Shown: positions 44,572 to 53,834, counted from the first letter of the stretch. The stretch is 64,000 nucleotides of DNA from Neobacillus novalis NBRC 102450 (GCF_001591805.1 NZ_BCVP01000015.1:186001-250000); one strand, 5' to 3'. Notes: a model not told the origin generated them from the letters alone. Translations and numbers: made by a program.

Positions 44572-45498
44572 ATGTTAAATACTCTTGAAAAAGTTGTTAA
44601 TAATGCTTTTGGTTTATATCTAACGAGTGAGATTCCATTACCTGAGTTAACAAAGAGAGACGAACAAAAGGATTTTATCGATGTTGAAATAACGATTGGG
44701 GATTTAACTTCAGATTGGGCTTTAACAGGAGCATCTATTAAGGAAATATTTGTGAAAGAAAACTTAGTCATGTTTCAGATACAGGACACGGCTATCTTTT
44801 CAATAACTGAAGGAAAAAGCATAGTCGTTTCACCATTGGCAGGTTTTGGTGAAGATGAAGCCCGCCTGTACATACTCGGTACGTGCATGGGGGCAATCCT
44901 ATTACAGCGGAAAATCCTTCCATTACATGGAAGTGCAATCGTTATAGATGGGAAGGCCTATGGGTTTGTAGGGGATTCGGGTGCTGGTAAATCAACCCTC
45001 GCTTCTGCGTTCATAAAAAGTGGATATCAATTACTAACGGATGATGTGATTTCCGTTACACTTTCAAAAGATGATATTCCTTTAGTGACACCATCCTATC
45101 CACAACAGAAGCTTTGGCAAGAAAGTTTAAATGAGTTTGGGATGGAAAACCATCAATATCGGCCGCTTCTTGACCGAGAAACGAAATACGCCGTTCCAGT
45201 TCCGTCTCATTTTACTGCAGAGCCTATCCCCCTTGCAGGTATTTTTGAATTAGTAAAAATAACAAATGAAGAGATAAAAATCCTTCCAATTCAAGGGCTT
45301 GAACGACTCCAAACCTTGTTTCATCATACGTACCGCAACTTTATGATCGCACCTTCCGGATTAATGGAATGGCACTTTAACACAATGGCCCGTTTTGTAA
45401 ATAAAATAGATATATTTCAACTTCGTCGTCCTATTTCCCGTTTCACGGCTCATGACCTACCAACATTGATATTAAATACATTAGAAAGCAGGAATTAA
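44572..45498 (+). CDS. HPr kinase-like lasso peptide kinase, cluster 2
   Basis: A 308-residue paralogue of the kinase at 338 with the same features: LPLHGSA (H119), P-loop GDSGAGKST (134-142), LLTDDVI (157-158). Long identical stretches include LYILGTCMGAIL and PSYPQQKLWQ. Here the precursor does end in Ser, so C-terminal phosphorylation is the expected activity. ACGGAGGGACC precedes the ATG. The next gene is separated by 121 nt with no trace of B1 or B2. Confidence 0.87.
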   Translation: MLNTLEKVVNNAFGLYLTSEIPLPELTKRDEQKDFIDVEITIGDLTSDWALTGASIKEIFVKENLVMFQIQDTAIFSITEGKSIVVSPLAGFGEDEARLYILGTCMGAILLQRKILPLHGSAIVIDGKAYGFVGDSGAGKSTLASAFIKSGYQLLTDDVISVTLSKDDIPLVTPSYPQQKLWQESLNEFGMENHQYRPLLDRETKYAVPVPSHFTAEPIPLAGIFELVKITNEEIKILPIQGLERLQTLFHHTYRNFMIAPSGLMEWHFNTMARFVNKIDIFQLRRPISRFTAHDLPTLILNTLESRN

Positions 45499-45619
45499 AT
45501 CATCTTAACACTAAAATACTTTAACTATTCTAGATAATCATTCTATGTAAAGGGAAATGATTTTAGTCACGTTGAAATTGCTTTAAATTTTCACTAATAA
45601 AATGATTTAGGAGATAGCT

Positions 45620-46816
45620 ATGGATAATAAACTTTGTCTTGATGTCGCGGATCTACCCATGGAGTTAAGGCTTTTACTCAAAATCATAAAAGAGGATAAT
45701 AGCGGCATCCAGCTTGAACATGTAGATGAGGCTGCAGACATCGATTGGAATCTATTTCTTGACCTATCCATGCATCATCGAATCTATCCTTCAATCTATC
45801 CCAAATTGAAAATGCTAGATGTAAAATGGATTCCTGAAAATGTTATGAATATCCTTGGTCAACAATATAAACGAAATACATTTCATATGCTTCATTTAAG
45901 TGCTGAAATGGAGAAAATTAGTCAATTATTTTCAGATAGCAAGATGCGACTCCTTAATTTAAAAGGGCCAGTGCTTGCTTCAGACCTTTATGGTGATCTT
46001 TCTCTACGTACTTGTGGAGATTTAGATGTCCTAGTTCCGATTCAGGATTTGGATAGAGCGGATCAGCTTCTTTTAAACGAAGGTTATGTAAAGGATGATT
46101 ATATCCAAACAATCCTTGGTGACTGGAAATGGAGGCACCATCATGTAACCTATTATCATTCACAAAAGCAAATCAAGATTGAAATACATTGGCGTTTAAA
46201 CCCAGGCCCAGGGAAGGAACCCCGCTTTGATGAATTATGGGAACGTAAAAGAAGAAGCTCACTTACAAATTCCCCTGTTTACTATTTAGGTAGAGAGGAT
46301 TTATTTTTATTTCTAGTTTCACATGGTGCACGTCATGGATGGTCACGCCTTCGTTGGTTGACAGACATTGACAAAATCTTAAAACAAAAAATCGATTGGG
46401 ATCAATTGAAAAAAATATTAAGGAAATACCAGTACTACCATTTAGGGGGGCAGGCGCTTTTTTTATCTTCACAGCTATTAAATTCTAAGTTGGCAGAAGA
46501 GAGTAAGTCGTTAGTTTCAGGACATCGGCCGAAACGGTTAGCACAAGAGGCAATATTTTATTTTGAAGAAATGGTCAATTTACATACAATTCCTGTTCCT
46601 ACTAATGTAGCAGTTTATCACAAACGCCATTTATTCTCATTAATGTCATTACCGCAAAAGATTTCTTTTATTCTAAGCACTTTGTACCCCTTTCCTCAGG
46701 ATGCGGAGACATTACCTTTACCAAAAAGTATTCATTTCTTATATTTTCCGTTACGCCCTATTTTGTGTATTTGGAGAAAAATGAGGAAGCAGGAATTGCG
46801 TAGGAGGATATCCTAA
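45620..46816 (+). CDS. Nucleotidyltransferase-family protein (PsmN-like), lasso cluster 2
   Basis: A 398-residue paralogue of the protein at 2083, sharing GYVKDDYIQT, DWKWRHHHVTY, EIHWRLNPGPGKEP and YYLGREDLFLFLVSHGARHG. The D-x-D is in RTCGDLDVLVP. In the pseudomycoidin system the homologue is reported to glycosylate the phospho-Ser; the same is inferred here. TTAGGAGATAGCT is the ribosome site. The stop overlaps the next start (TAATG). Confidence 0.8.
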   Translation: MDNKLCLDVADLPMELRLLLKIIKEDNSGIQLEHVDEAADIDWNLFLDLSMHHRIYPSIYPKLKMLDVKWIPENVMNILGQQYKRNTFHMLHLSAEMEKISQLFSDSKMRLLNLKGPVLASDLYGDLSLRTCGDLDVLVPIQDLDRADQLLLNEGYVKDDYIQTILGDWKWRHHHVTYYHSQKQIKIEIHWRLNPGPGKEPRFDELWERKRRSSLTNSPVYYLGREDLFLFLVSHGARHGWSRLRWLTDIDKILKQKIDWDQLKKILRKYQYYHLGGQALFLSSQLLNSKLAEESKSLVSGHRPKRLAQEAIFYFEEMVNLHTIPVPTNVAVYHKRHLFSLMSLPQKISFILSTLYPFPQDAETLPLPKSIHFLYFPLRPILCIWRKMRKQELRRRIS

Positions 46817-48612
46817 TGAAGGAAGTATTTTACTTTGTAAAAAAATTGCACTCATATTCGGGAAAAGTACTTTATCTCAATCTCCTTGGAATGATTATCA
46901 TGAGTTTACTAGAGGGAGTTGGGATCCTATTTTTAATTCCAATGATAAGCATGAGTAATATTGTTAATATAGAAACTGGGGGTATACCTTTCTTAGGCTT
47001 TTTTGATTTCCTTCAAGATATACCCAATAAATTTGGTTTACCGATTATTTTAGGGATTTATATTTTGCTGGTCATTGGTCAAAACATATTGCAACGCCAA
47101 ATATCCATTAAAAATACTATTATTCAACACGGCTTTTTTCGCCAATTGCGTATTGAGACGTATGAAGCGTTGATTCATGCTAATTGGGACTTTTTTATTA
47201 AAAAGAGAAAATCGGATCTTCTTAATTTTATGACTTCTGAAATAGCTACTGCTAGCGCCGGAACAAATTCGTTTTTACAATTTATTGCCTCCCTAATTTT
47301 CACATTGATACAAATTGGAATGGCATTTTTGCTTTCTCCTAATATAACAATCTTCGTATTAATTAGCGGGCTGTTGCTTATTTTCTTTTCTCGTAAATAC
47401 CTGAAAAGATCAATTGCGTTAGGCGGGAAAAATTATGAATCCGGAAAGAACTATCTAGCAGGAATAACCGACCAGATAAATGGGATTAAAGATATTAAGA
47501 GCAATACACTTGAGGAGTCACGAATGGGCTGGTTCCGGGATGTAACTCAAAAGATGCAGAATGAACAAGTTGAATATTCAAGAATGAGTACTAAATCTCA
47601 ATTGTTTTACAAGGTTGCATCAGCTATTTTAATTGGTATCTTTATATTAATTGCTATGAATATGTTCCATGCTCAGGGTGGACAACTAATATTGATCATC
47701 CTTATTTTTTCAAGACTATGGCCTAGGGTTGCTGGTATCCAAGCTTCTATGGAACAAATAGCCATGAGGATTCCATCCTATAAAGCTGTAATCGCTTTAC
47801 AAATTGAATGTAAGCATGCTAGAGAGTTCCGTGATGAGGATGCACATGGAAAGAAACCTCTACAAATTAGAAAAGGGATTGAATGTAAGAAAGTCTTTTT
47901 TCGTTATAACAAAAACTTAATGACTTATGCGTTACATGATATAAACCTTTTTATCCCATCTAATCAAATGACAGCAGTGGTAGGGCGGTCTGGTGCTGGG
48001 AAGAGTACATTAATTGATTTATTAATGGGCCTTAATAAACCGGAGGAAGGGCAAGTGCTGCTGGATGGAACACCGCTTTCAAGTACCAATCTTCTATCTT
48101 TAAGACGTGCAATAAGTTATGTTCCGCAGGATCCCTTTTTATTCAATGAGAGTATCAGAGAAAATCTATTAATTATGGAGCCGAATGCCAATGAGGAGCA
48201 AATTTGGGATGCATTAGAATTTTCCTCTGCTGCAGAGTTTGTAAAAAGGCTACCTAATGGCCTTGATACAATGATTGGTGACCGAGGAATTAGACTCTCT
48301 GGGGGTGAACGGCAGCGACTCGTATTAGCACGAGCCATACTCCGAAATCCATCAATTCTTGTTTTGGATGAGGCAACAAGCTCTTTGGATACCGAAAATG
48401 AAGCGAAAATACAGGAAGCATTAGAAAGATTAAAAGGTAGAATGACGATTATTGTTATAGCACATCGATTATCTACAATCAGGAATGCTGACCAAGTTAT
48501 AGTGTTAGAGCAAGGTGAAATTATTCAAAATGGGGAATTTCTTCAACTTGCAAATGAAAAAAGAAGCATGTTCAATAAGCTACTTAGTAACCAAATGGAG
48601 GCTACACAATGA
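46816..48612 (+). CDS. ABC exporter, fused permease-ATPase (lasso D protein), cluster 2
   Basis: A 598-residue McjD-type half-transporter, paralogue of the protein at 3283: membrane domain to about 320, Walker A GRSGAGKST (near 388), signature LSGGERQR (near 493), ILVLDEATSSLD, IAHRLSTIRNADQ. It probably exports the cluster 2 peptide and protects the cell. TAGGAGGATATCC precedes the ATG, within the end of the nucleotidyltransferase gene. Confidence 0.87.
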   Translation: MKEVFYFVKKLHSYSGKVLYLNLLGMIIMSLLEGVGILFLIPMISMSNIVNIETGGIPFLGFFDFLQDIPNKFGLPIILGIYILLVIGQNILQRQISIKNTIIQHGFFRQLRIETYEALIHANWDFFIKKRKSDLLNFMTSEIATASAGTNSFLQFIASLIFTLIQIGMAFLLSPNITIFVLISGLLLIFFSRKYLKRSIALGGKNYESGKNYLAGITDQINGIKDIKSNTLEESRMGWFRDVTQKMQNEQVEYSRMSTKSQLFYKVASAILIGIFILIAMNMFHAQGGQLILIILIFSRLWPRVAGIQASMEQIAMRIPSYKAVIALQIECKHAREFRDEDAHGKKPLQIRKGIECKKVFFRYNKNLMTYALHDINLFIPSNQMTAVVGRSGAGKSTLIDLLMGLNKPEEGQVLLDGTPLSSTNLLSLRRAISYVPQDPFLFNESIRENLLIMEPNANEEQIWDALEFSSAAEFVKRLPNGLDTMIGDRGIRLSGGERQRLVLARAILRNPSILVLDEATSSLDTENEAKIQEALERLKGRMTIIVIAHRLSTIRNADQVIVLEQGEIIQNGEFLQLANEKRSMFNKLLSNQMEATQ

Positions 48613-48639
48613 AAACACTCATTTAATGTGAGTGTTTTC
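48611..48639 (+). terminator. Terminator-like hairpin after lasso cluster 2
   Basis: A 10-bp stem GAAAACACTC/GAGTGTTTTC directly after the exporter stop. T-richness is inside the stem rather than after it, and the arms are symmetric, so it may act in both directions between this operon and the convergent DUF421 gene. Confidence 0.6.
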
Positions 48640-48679
48640 CACTTAAAAGGAATTTCCTTAAATCCATCCATTAAGAAAA

Positions 48680-49393
48680 TTATTTATATAAGAACACATT
48701 CAAATTCTTTTTCCCATCAATTGTGCAAAGCAAAACATTACCAACCTCTACCTGGTGAATAGTCTTAAGCGTGTTAACCAGCAACCCTTCCGTTACGTTT
48801 AATTGCTGCAACGCTGAATAATCAATTTTCCCTTCTTTTATTATCGTCTGGGGAAGGTCAAAAGGCTCCGTTTTTAAGTTATAGATTGACGGTGTAACCG
48901 CCTCATACTGTGAATCCAAAAAGATGGAAATTTTCCCGTCGGACTCCCACATGGCCAAGGCTACTTTTTTTACGTCCGCTATTTTTTCTTTTCGTAACTC
49001 CGCTAATAATGTATCTATCGAGATTCTTGCCTTTTTCAGTCCTTTATAACTAATTTCCCCCTCCTTAATAAGTGAAATGGGCGATGATTCAATGATGTTT
49101 CTTAGCTGGGGCCATTTTAAGTTTAAGAATATCCCAATCAAATACAGAATAATGATGACAATCGTAGAGATTACTGAACCCTTTAATCCGATTCTATGGT
49201 CTGACAGTGGATGGGCAATGATGTTTCCGATCATTAAAGCCATAATAAAATCAAGTAATCTTAATTGAGAAATCGCACGAGAACCCATAACTTTGACCGC
49301 AAAGAGCAAAAAGATAAACGTGACTACAGATCTTAAAATCCACTCAACTGCTGAAAGTGCTTCTTGGCCATGGAAAAAATCCAATGAGGACAC
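48680..49393 (-). CDS. DUF421 (YetF/YcaP-like) membrane protein
   Basis: A 237-residue protein with three N-terminal membrane helices (about 16-100) including VKVMGSRAISQLRLLDFIMALMIGN, the family hallmark, followed by a soluble YetF-type domain with ISLIKEGEISYKGLKKARIS. Function is not established; several Bacillus paralogues are associated with spores or the cell envelope. GATGTGTCC precedes the ATG on the minus strand. Independent of the lasso cluster. Confidence 0.85.
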   Translation of the reverse strand: MSSLDFFHGQEALSAVEWILRSVVTFIFLLFAVKVMGSRAISQLRLLDFIMALMIGNIIAHPLSDHRIGLKGSVISTIVIIILYLIGIFLNLKWPQLRNIIESSPISLIKEGEISYKGLKKARISIDTLLAELRKEKIADVKKVALAMWESDGKISIFLDSQYEAVTPSIYNLKTEPFDLPQTIIKEGKIDYSALQQLNVTEGLLVNTLKTIHQVEVGNVLLCTIDGKKNLNVFLYK

Positions 49394-49451
49394 ATCCTTT
49401 AATGATTAACGTCCTATTTAGTATTCTCATGGGCTCTGATATTTTACGCTC

Positions 49452-49487
49452 AAAAATAAAAAAGCTGATTAGAAATTCTAATCAGCT
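49452..49487 (-). terminator. Intrinsic terminator of the lactonase gene
   Basis: A palindrome AGCTGATTAG...CTAATCAGCT (49463-49472 with 49478-49487) is followed on the minus strand by TTTTTTATTTTTG. Confidence 0.85.
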
Positions 49488-50537
49488 CAAAACGTGTAAA
49501 AACTTCACACAAACTGGATATGGCACCGCAATATCAGACTGAATAAGGGTTAATTTTCCCGTACCCTCATCCCGCGAAAATAACACAAGATTGCCCGATT
49601 CCTGATTGGAAGCTACAATGAATTTCTCTGATGGATCTAGTGCAAAATCCCTCGGCCAATCCCCTTCAGTAGAGGTATGCTCAATAAAGCTAAGCTCACC
49701 CGATTCTTGATTGACACTAAACACAGCAATACTATTATGCCCCCGATTTCCCGCATAAACAAAGCGTCCATCGGAAGAAATATGAATCGCACTGCCTTGG
49801 TTATTTTCGGTAAAATTCGCCGGCAATGTGGAAATATATTGTATCTCGGAGAAATGGCCATTTTCTGAGTGATAGTTTAAAACTATTACTTCAGAACTAA
49901 ACTCTGTCATGAGATAAGCAAATTTTCCATTTGGATGGAAGGCGAGATGGCGCGGGCCGCTGCCAGCCTTTAAAGGCAGCAATTTGACCTTTTCAAGCGA
50001 ACTGTCATCATGAACGGCATAGGTAATAAGGGCATCGATGCCTAAGTCTACAACGGCTAGATATTTTTCATCCGGGGTAAGGCCCGCATAGTGGGTATGA
50101 GGTTTTTCCTGCCTGGAATCAGGCCCTCGTCCTTCATGTTTGATCACTGAAGCATCAGGTTGTATTCTGCCATTCCCTTGGCTAATCAAGTGGGAGACGA
50201 CTTCACCTTTATGGTAATTTGCACTGAATACATAGCGGTTTTTGCTGTCGACACTGACATGACATGGAGAAGAGCCCGCGAGTACTTGGCTGTTAATTGC
50301 GGATAATCCACTGCCTTCATTTATGGCAAAAGCAGCTATTCCCCCAGCTTCACCTTCTTTAGCTACAGAATAAAGGTATTGATTGTCTTTGCTAATGGTT
50401 AAGTAGGTGGGATTCTCCAATTCGCCTGCTACTTGGATATTTTCGATTTTTTTATCGTCAGTATTTAAGGTGAAGGAATAGATCCCTCTACTTTCACCTT
50501 TTGTATAGGTTCCAATATAACCATTATATTTTGCCAT
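49482..50537 (-). CDS. 6-phosphogluconolactonase-type beta-propeller protein (lactonase family)
   Basis: A 351-residue seven-bladed beta-propeller of the lactonase family. Repeated blade motifs include GTYTKGESRGIYSF, KDNQYLYSVAKE, KNRYVFSANYHKGEV, RHLAFHPNGKFAYLMTE, DGRFVYAGNRGHNSIAVF and PSEKFIVASNQESGN. The HPNG and GNRGHNSI segments are typical of this group (YkgB/Pgl). It may hydrolyse 6-phosphogluconolactone in the pentose phosphate pathway, though some members act on other lactones. AGGTGCATAGATA precedes ATG on the minus strand. Confidence 0.85.
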   Translation of the reverse strand: MAKYNGYIGTYTKGESRGIYSFTLNTDDKKIENIQVAGELENPTYLTISKDNQYLYSVAKEGEAGGIAAFAINEGSGLSAINSQVLAGSSPCHVSVDSKNRYVFSANYHKGEVVSHLISQGNGRIQPDASVIKHEGRGPDSRQEKPHTHYAGLTPDEKYLAVVDLGIDALITYAVHDDSSLEKVKLLPLKAGSGPRHLAFHPNGKFAYLMTEFSSEVIVLNYHSENGHFSEIQYISTLPANFTENNQGSAIHISSDGRFVYAGNRGHNSIAVFSVNQESGELSFIEHTSTEGDWPRDFALDPSEKFIVASNQESGNLVLFSRDEGTGKLTLIQSDIAVPYPVCVKFLHVLS

Positions 50538-50624
50538 TATCTATGCACCTCGACTATCAATATTAGAATACATCTTTATCATAACCCATAATTATTAATA
50601 ACCTAAACAGGAAGTCTTTTTTGT

Positions 50625-50652
50625 TTGCATTATTAAGTAAGATAGGTAATAT
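50625..50652 (+). promoter_or_regulatory. Probable sigma-A promoter of bdbDC
   Basis: TTGCAT (50625-50630), 16-bp spacer, TAATAT (50647-50652), about 64 nt before the bdbD start, in the divergent gap with the lactonase gene. Confidence 0.5.
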
Positions 50653-50715
50653 TAAAACTAGCTGGGAACACAACCTATCTATATTTTTCGTTATTTTATT
50701 TAAAGGAGTTTGATT

Positions 50716-51429
50716 ATGGCAAATAACAAAAAAAGCAATAAAAATCAGCAGCCATCCTCAGCAAAATTTGTTTTCTGGATGGTTGGAATCGTTGTTGTAT
50801 TTATACTTGGATTTATTTTTTTAGGCAATCATACAAAACCTGATGAGAAGGCAAAAACGAAGGAAACGATTGATTATAGTAATCAGCCGTTCCTTGGTGA
50901 CGAGTCCGCACCAGTCTCGATTATTGAGTTTGGCGATTATAAATGCCCAAACTGCAAACAATTTTCCGAAGGTATCGTGCCAATTATTCAACAAGAGCTG
51001 GTTGATAGCGGGAAGGCAAAGTTTTATTTTATGAATGATTCTTTTATTAATATTGATTCCATTCGTTCTGCAAAATTTGCGGAATCAGTCTTTCAAGAAC
51101 TAGGAAACGAAACGTTTTGGAAATTCCATGATAAACTTTTTGCTAAGCAGCCAAAGGATCCAAATGCAGAAAAAATGGATGTTTTTACAGAAAAATTCTT
51201 GGCTGATACGTTGAAGGAACTCGTAAGTGACGATGAGGCTAAAAAGGTTGTAGAAAATTTCCAGGCCAAAAAGTCAGATAAAGCATGGGAAAAGGATATG
51301 GAATACGCTAAAAAACTAGGGGTTACTGGAACACCGACGCTTTTCGTTAATGGCAAGATGTTCACTGGATCAATCGATGACTTAATTAACATGGTAGAAA
51401 AGGCGGCAAAGGGGAAAAAGAATGAATAA
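50716..51429 (+). CDS. bdbD: BdbD-like thiol-disulfide oxidoreductase (DsbA family)
   Basis: A 237-residue DsbA-type protein: basic N-terminus, a single membrane helix (about 19-37) that anchors it outside the membrane, then the active site GDYKCPNC (C77-C80) and the cis-Pro loop VTGTPTLFVNG. It introduces disulfide bonds in exported proteins. ATG 50716 follows AAAGGAGTTTGATT. It overlaps bdbC by 8 nt, the usual oxidant pair. Confidence 0.88.
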   Translation: MANNKKSNKNQQPSSAKFVFWMVGIVVVFILGFIFLGNHTKPDEKAKTKETIDYSNQPFLGDESAPVSIIEFGDYKCPNCKQFSEGIVPIIQQELVDSGKAKFYFMNDSFINIDSIRSAKFAESVFQELGNETFWKFHDKLFAKQPKDPNAEKMDVFTEKFLADTLKELVSDDEAKKVVENFQAKKSDKAWEKDMEYAKKLGVTGTPTLFVNGKMFTGSIDDLINMVEKAAKGKKNE

Positions 51430-51850
51430 ACCCTTGCTGCTCTCCTGGATAGCTGCCATCTTAGCAACACTTGGCAGCTTATATTTCAGTGAAGTTCAAC
51501 ATTTTATTCCCTGTACACTTTGCTGGTACCAGCGGATTTTCATGTATCCGTTAGTCATAATTCTCGGAACAGCGGTTTATCGCAATGATAAAGGAATCTA
51601 TAAATATGCACTGCCATTGTCAATCGTGGGCATGCTCATTTCCGGCTATCACACTTTATTACAAAAAGTTCCCTACATCCAGCAGTTTGAGATGTGTACT
51701 GAAGGGGTGCCCTGCTCAAAGGATTACATAAACTGGCTGGGCTTTATCACGATTCCTTTGTTAGCATTTATTGCTTTTACGATTATTTCTGTAAGCCTAG
51801 TAATTTTATCTAGAGGCAAAAACGAAGAAGAGACTATCCGCCAAAGGTAG
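51422..51850 (+). CDS. bdbC: BdbC-like disulfide formation protein (DsbB family)
   Basis: A 142-residue membrane protein with four helices and two Cys pairs: C31-C34 in CTLCWYQR and C92-C98 in MCTEGVPC. It reoxidises BdbD and passes electrons to menaquinone. It overlaps bdbD, with AAGGGGAAAAAG as ribosome site inside that gene. Confidence 0.9.
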   Translation: MNKPLLLSWIAAILATLGSLYFSEVQHFIPCTLCWYQRIFMYPLVIILGTAVYRNDKGIYKYALPLSIVGMLISGYHTLLQKVPYIQQFEMCTEGVPCSKDYINWLGFITIPLLAFIAFTIISVSLVILSRGKNEEETIRQR

Positions 51851-51865
51851 TCTCTTCTTTTTGTT
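51824..51865 (+). terminator. Intrinsic terminator after bdbC
   Basis: A 12- to 13-bp stem (51824-51836 with 51848-51859) with an 11-nt loop, running into TTTTTGTT; it overlaps the last codons of bdbC. Confidence 0.88.
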
Positions 51866-51924
51866 ATACCCGCAGTTCATTCAGCAAACAATAAGGACAA
51901 TAAATAACTTTATTGGAGGCAGCA

Positions 51925-53508
51925 ATGAAAGCATCAGATGTAGTAGTAAATTGTTTAGAAAACGAAGGTGTCAAATATGTTTTTGGGATAATCGGAAAGG
52001 AAGTCATAGATTTAGCTGATTCGTTGTCCAAATCTGAAAAAATTAAATACATTCCCGTGCGCCATGAGCAAGGGGCAGCCTTCATGGCCGATGTTTACGG
52101 CCGAATCTCGGGGAAACCAGGTGTCTGCTTGGCAACACTTGGACCAGGGGCAACAAACCTTTTGACGGGTGTCGCAAGTGCAAATTTGGACCATTCACCA
52201 GTAGTGGCCATAACGGGGCAAACCGGCTTAGAAAAGCAGCATAAAAATACCCACCAGTATATAGATATCCAAAGGGTTTATGAACCTGTTACGAAATGGT
52301 CAGTACAAGTTAAAGCGGCAGATAGGATTCCTGAAATCATCAGAAAGTCTTTTCGAATAGCGACTGAAGAAAAACCTGGGGCCGTTGTGATTGAACTGCC
52401 GGAAAATATTGCAATGGAGAATGTGACCACGAAGCCGTTAGCTGTTACATGCCTGCCCAAAAGTGTGCCAGCGGCCGAATCACTCAAGCAGGCAGCCCAA
52501 CTGCTTAACGCAAGTAATCGCCCCTTTATCATTGTAGGAAATGAAATCATCCGCCAGGATGCCGCTAATGAGGTCCAAATGATTATTGAACAGCTAGGCT
52601 CCCCAGTGGCACAAAGCTTTATGGCTAAAGGAATTTTAGCAAAAGGGAATCCGCAAAATTTTTATACCTTTGGTTTTACTGAAAAGGATTATGTCCTCCG
52701 CGGTTTTGAGGAAGCTGATTTACTTGTGGTGATTGGTTTTGACATGATCGAAAAGCTTCCATCGGAATGGAACAAGAAAAAGGTCCCAGTCATTCATATA
52801 TCCGCTTCAGCAGCAGATGTGGATGAATACTATCCCGTAAAGGCAGAGTTAATAGGGAATTTGAAAGTGCAGCTGCCACTATTTCTTTCAAATGGGATCC
52901 ACTTTAAGCGATGGCTGCCATCAGGTGACTTGAAAGCCCGGATAGAAGAATCTTATTCAATCATTGAACAAGCTGGCGGCAATTCTTCATTAACCATTGA
53001 AGCTATTTTGCATGCAGTTGAAAGGGTCCAAACTAAAGAAACCATCGTCATATCTGACGTGGGCTCACATAAAGTTTCAATTGCGAGGACTTACCAACCC
53101 GTTCAAGCGAACCAGCTGATTATCTCCAATGGATTAGCTTCGATGGGCATCGCTATCCCGGGGGCAATTGGCGCCAAATTAGCTGCCCCTGAAAAAACGA
53201 TTATCTGTATTACTGGGGATGGCGGAGCATTGATGAACTTTTCTGAACTAGAGACAGCCAAACGGCTGGGGGTGTCCTTTGTCATTGTTCTATTGAATAA
53301 TTCGATGTTGAAGCTTGAAGTGGATACAATGGAGAAAAAGTTTGCCGATAGCTTTGGTGTTACGTTTTCTAATCCGGATTTCATTCAATTGGCTGAGGGT
53401 TATGGGGTTAGAGGGAAGAGGGTAATTAACATCTTAGAGTTTGAGGGGGTGTTAACAGAAGCAGTGAATGCGAATAATGAAGTTGTACTGATAGATGTCA
53501 TCATGTAA
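51925..53508 (+). CDS. Acetolactate synthase-like thiamine diphosphate enzyme (AlsS-like)
   Basis: A 527-residue ThDP enzyme: VRHEQGAAFMADVYGRISG with the cofactor-activating Glu (48), LGPGATNLLTGVA, and the ThDP/Mg motif GDGGALMNFSELETAKRLG to NN near 430-460. Order of domains matches acetolactate synthase large subunits, closest in style to catabolic AlsS, which condenses two pyruvates. No small regulatory subunit and no alsD or alsR lies nearby. ATG 51925 follows TTGGAGG; the in-frame TTG 51913 is part of that ribosome site. Other ThDP decarboxylases are possible. Confidence 0.8.
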   Translation: MKASDVVVNCLENEGVKYVFGIIGKEVIDLADSLSKSEKIKYIPVRHEQGAAFMADVYGRISGKPGVCLATLGPGATNLLTGVASANLDHSPVVAITGQTGLEKQHKNTHQYIDIQRVYEPVTKWSVQVKAADRIPEIIRKSFRIATEEKPGAVVIELPENIAMENVTTKPLAVTCLPKSVPAAESLKQAAQLLNASNRPFIIVGNEIIRQDAANEVQMIIEQLGSPVAQSFMAKGILAKGNPQNFYTFGFTEKDYVLRGFEEADLLVVIGFDMIEKLPSEWNKKKVPVIHISASAADVDEYYPVKAELIGNLKVQLPLFLSNGIHFKRWLPSGDLKARIEESYSIIEQAGGNSSLTIEAILHAVERVQTKETIVISDVGSHKVSIARTYQPVQANQLIISNGLASMGIAIPGAIGAKLAAPEKTIICITGDGGALMNFSELETAKRLGVSFVIVLLNNSMLKLEVDTMEKKFADSFGVTFSNPDFIQLAEGYGVRGKRVINILEFEGVLTEAVNANNEVVLIDVIM

Positions 53509-53531
53509 AAAGCATAGTTTTCTCTAATCAT

Positions 53532-53574
53532 CACAAAAGAGCGGTTATCCAAAAAAGGCAGCCGCTCTTTTGTG
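53532..53574 (+). terminator. Intrinsic terminator after the acetolactate synthase-like gene
   Basis: A 13-bp stem (53532-53544 with 53562-53574) whose right arm carries CTCTTTTGTG; symmetric A/T runs suggest it also stops minus-strand transcription from yjcZ. Confidence 0.82.
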
Positions 53575-53612
53575 TCCCAAAACTATGGTGCTGATTTAAA
53601 GTTAATCATTCA

Positions 53613-53708
53613 TTAGTACATAAAAGCTGTACCAACAATGATTAATAAAATAAACAACACAACAATTAACGCAAAACCGTTGTTGTGTCTTTCGTGATGC
53701 TCAGACAT
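53613..53708 (-). CDS. YjcZ-family sporulation micro-protein, 31 aa
   Basis: A 31-residue ORF on the minus strand after GGGGGTGGTGATTTCT. It has a His-rich start MSEHHERHNNGFALIVV and a hydrophobic helix (FILLIIVGTAF), ending in Tyr. This matches the small YjcZ-type proteins that are made during sporulation in Bacillaceae and associate with membranes. Molecular role unknown. Confidence 0.82.
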   Translation of the reverse strand: MSEHHERHNNGFALIVVLFILLIIVGTAFMY

Positions 53709-53834
53709 AGAAATCACCACCCCCATTAAATAATTTCATTTTATGCATGATTATTTGATTTGAAAGGGACAAGTGTTTATTATCTGATTTTTTAGTCATA
53801 AATTGCCTTATTGTGTGTGAAATTCAAAGAAAGA

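Noticed and set aside
51425-51470. Antisense ORFs opposite bdbD, bdbC, epsC and other long genes
   Set aside because: Shadows of the real reading frames with no ribosome sites or recognisable domains.
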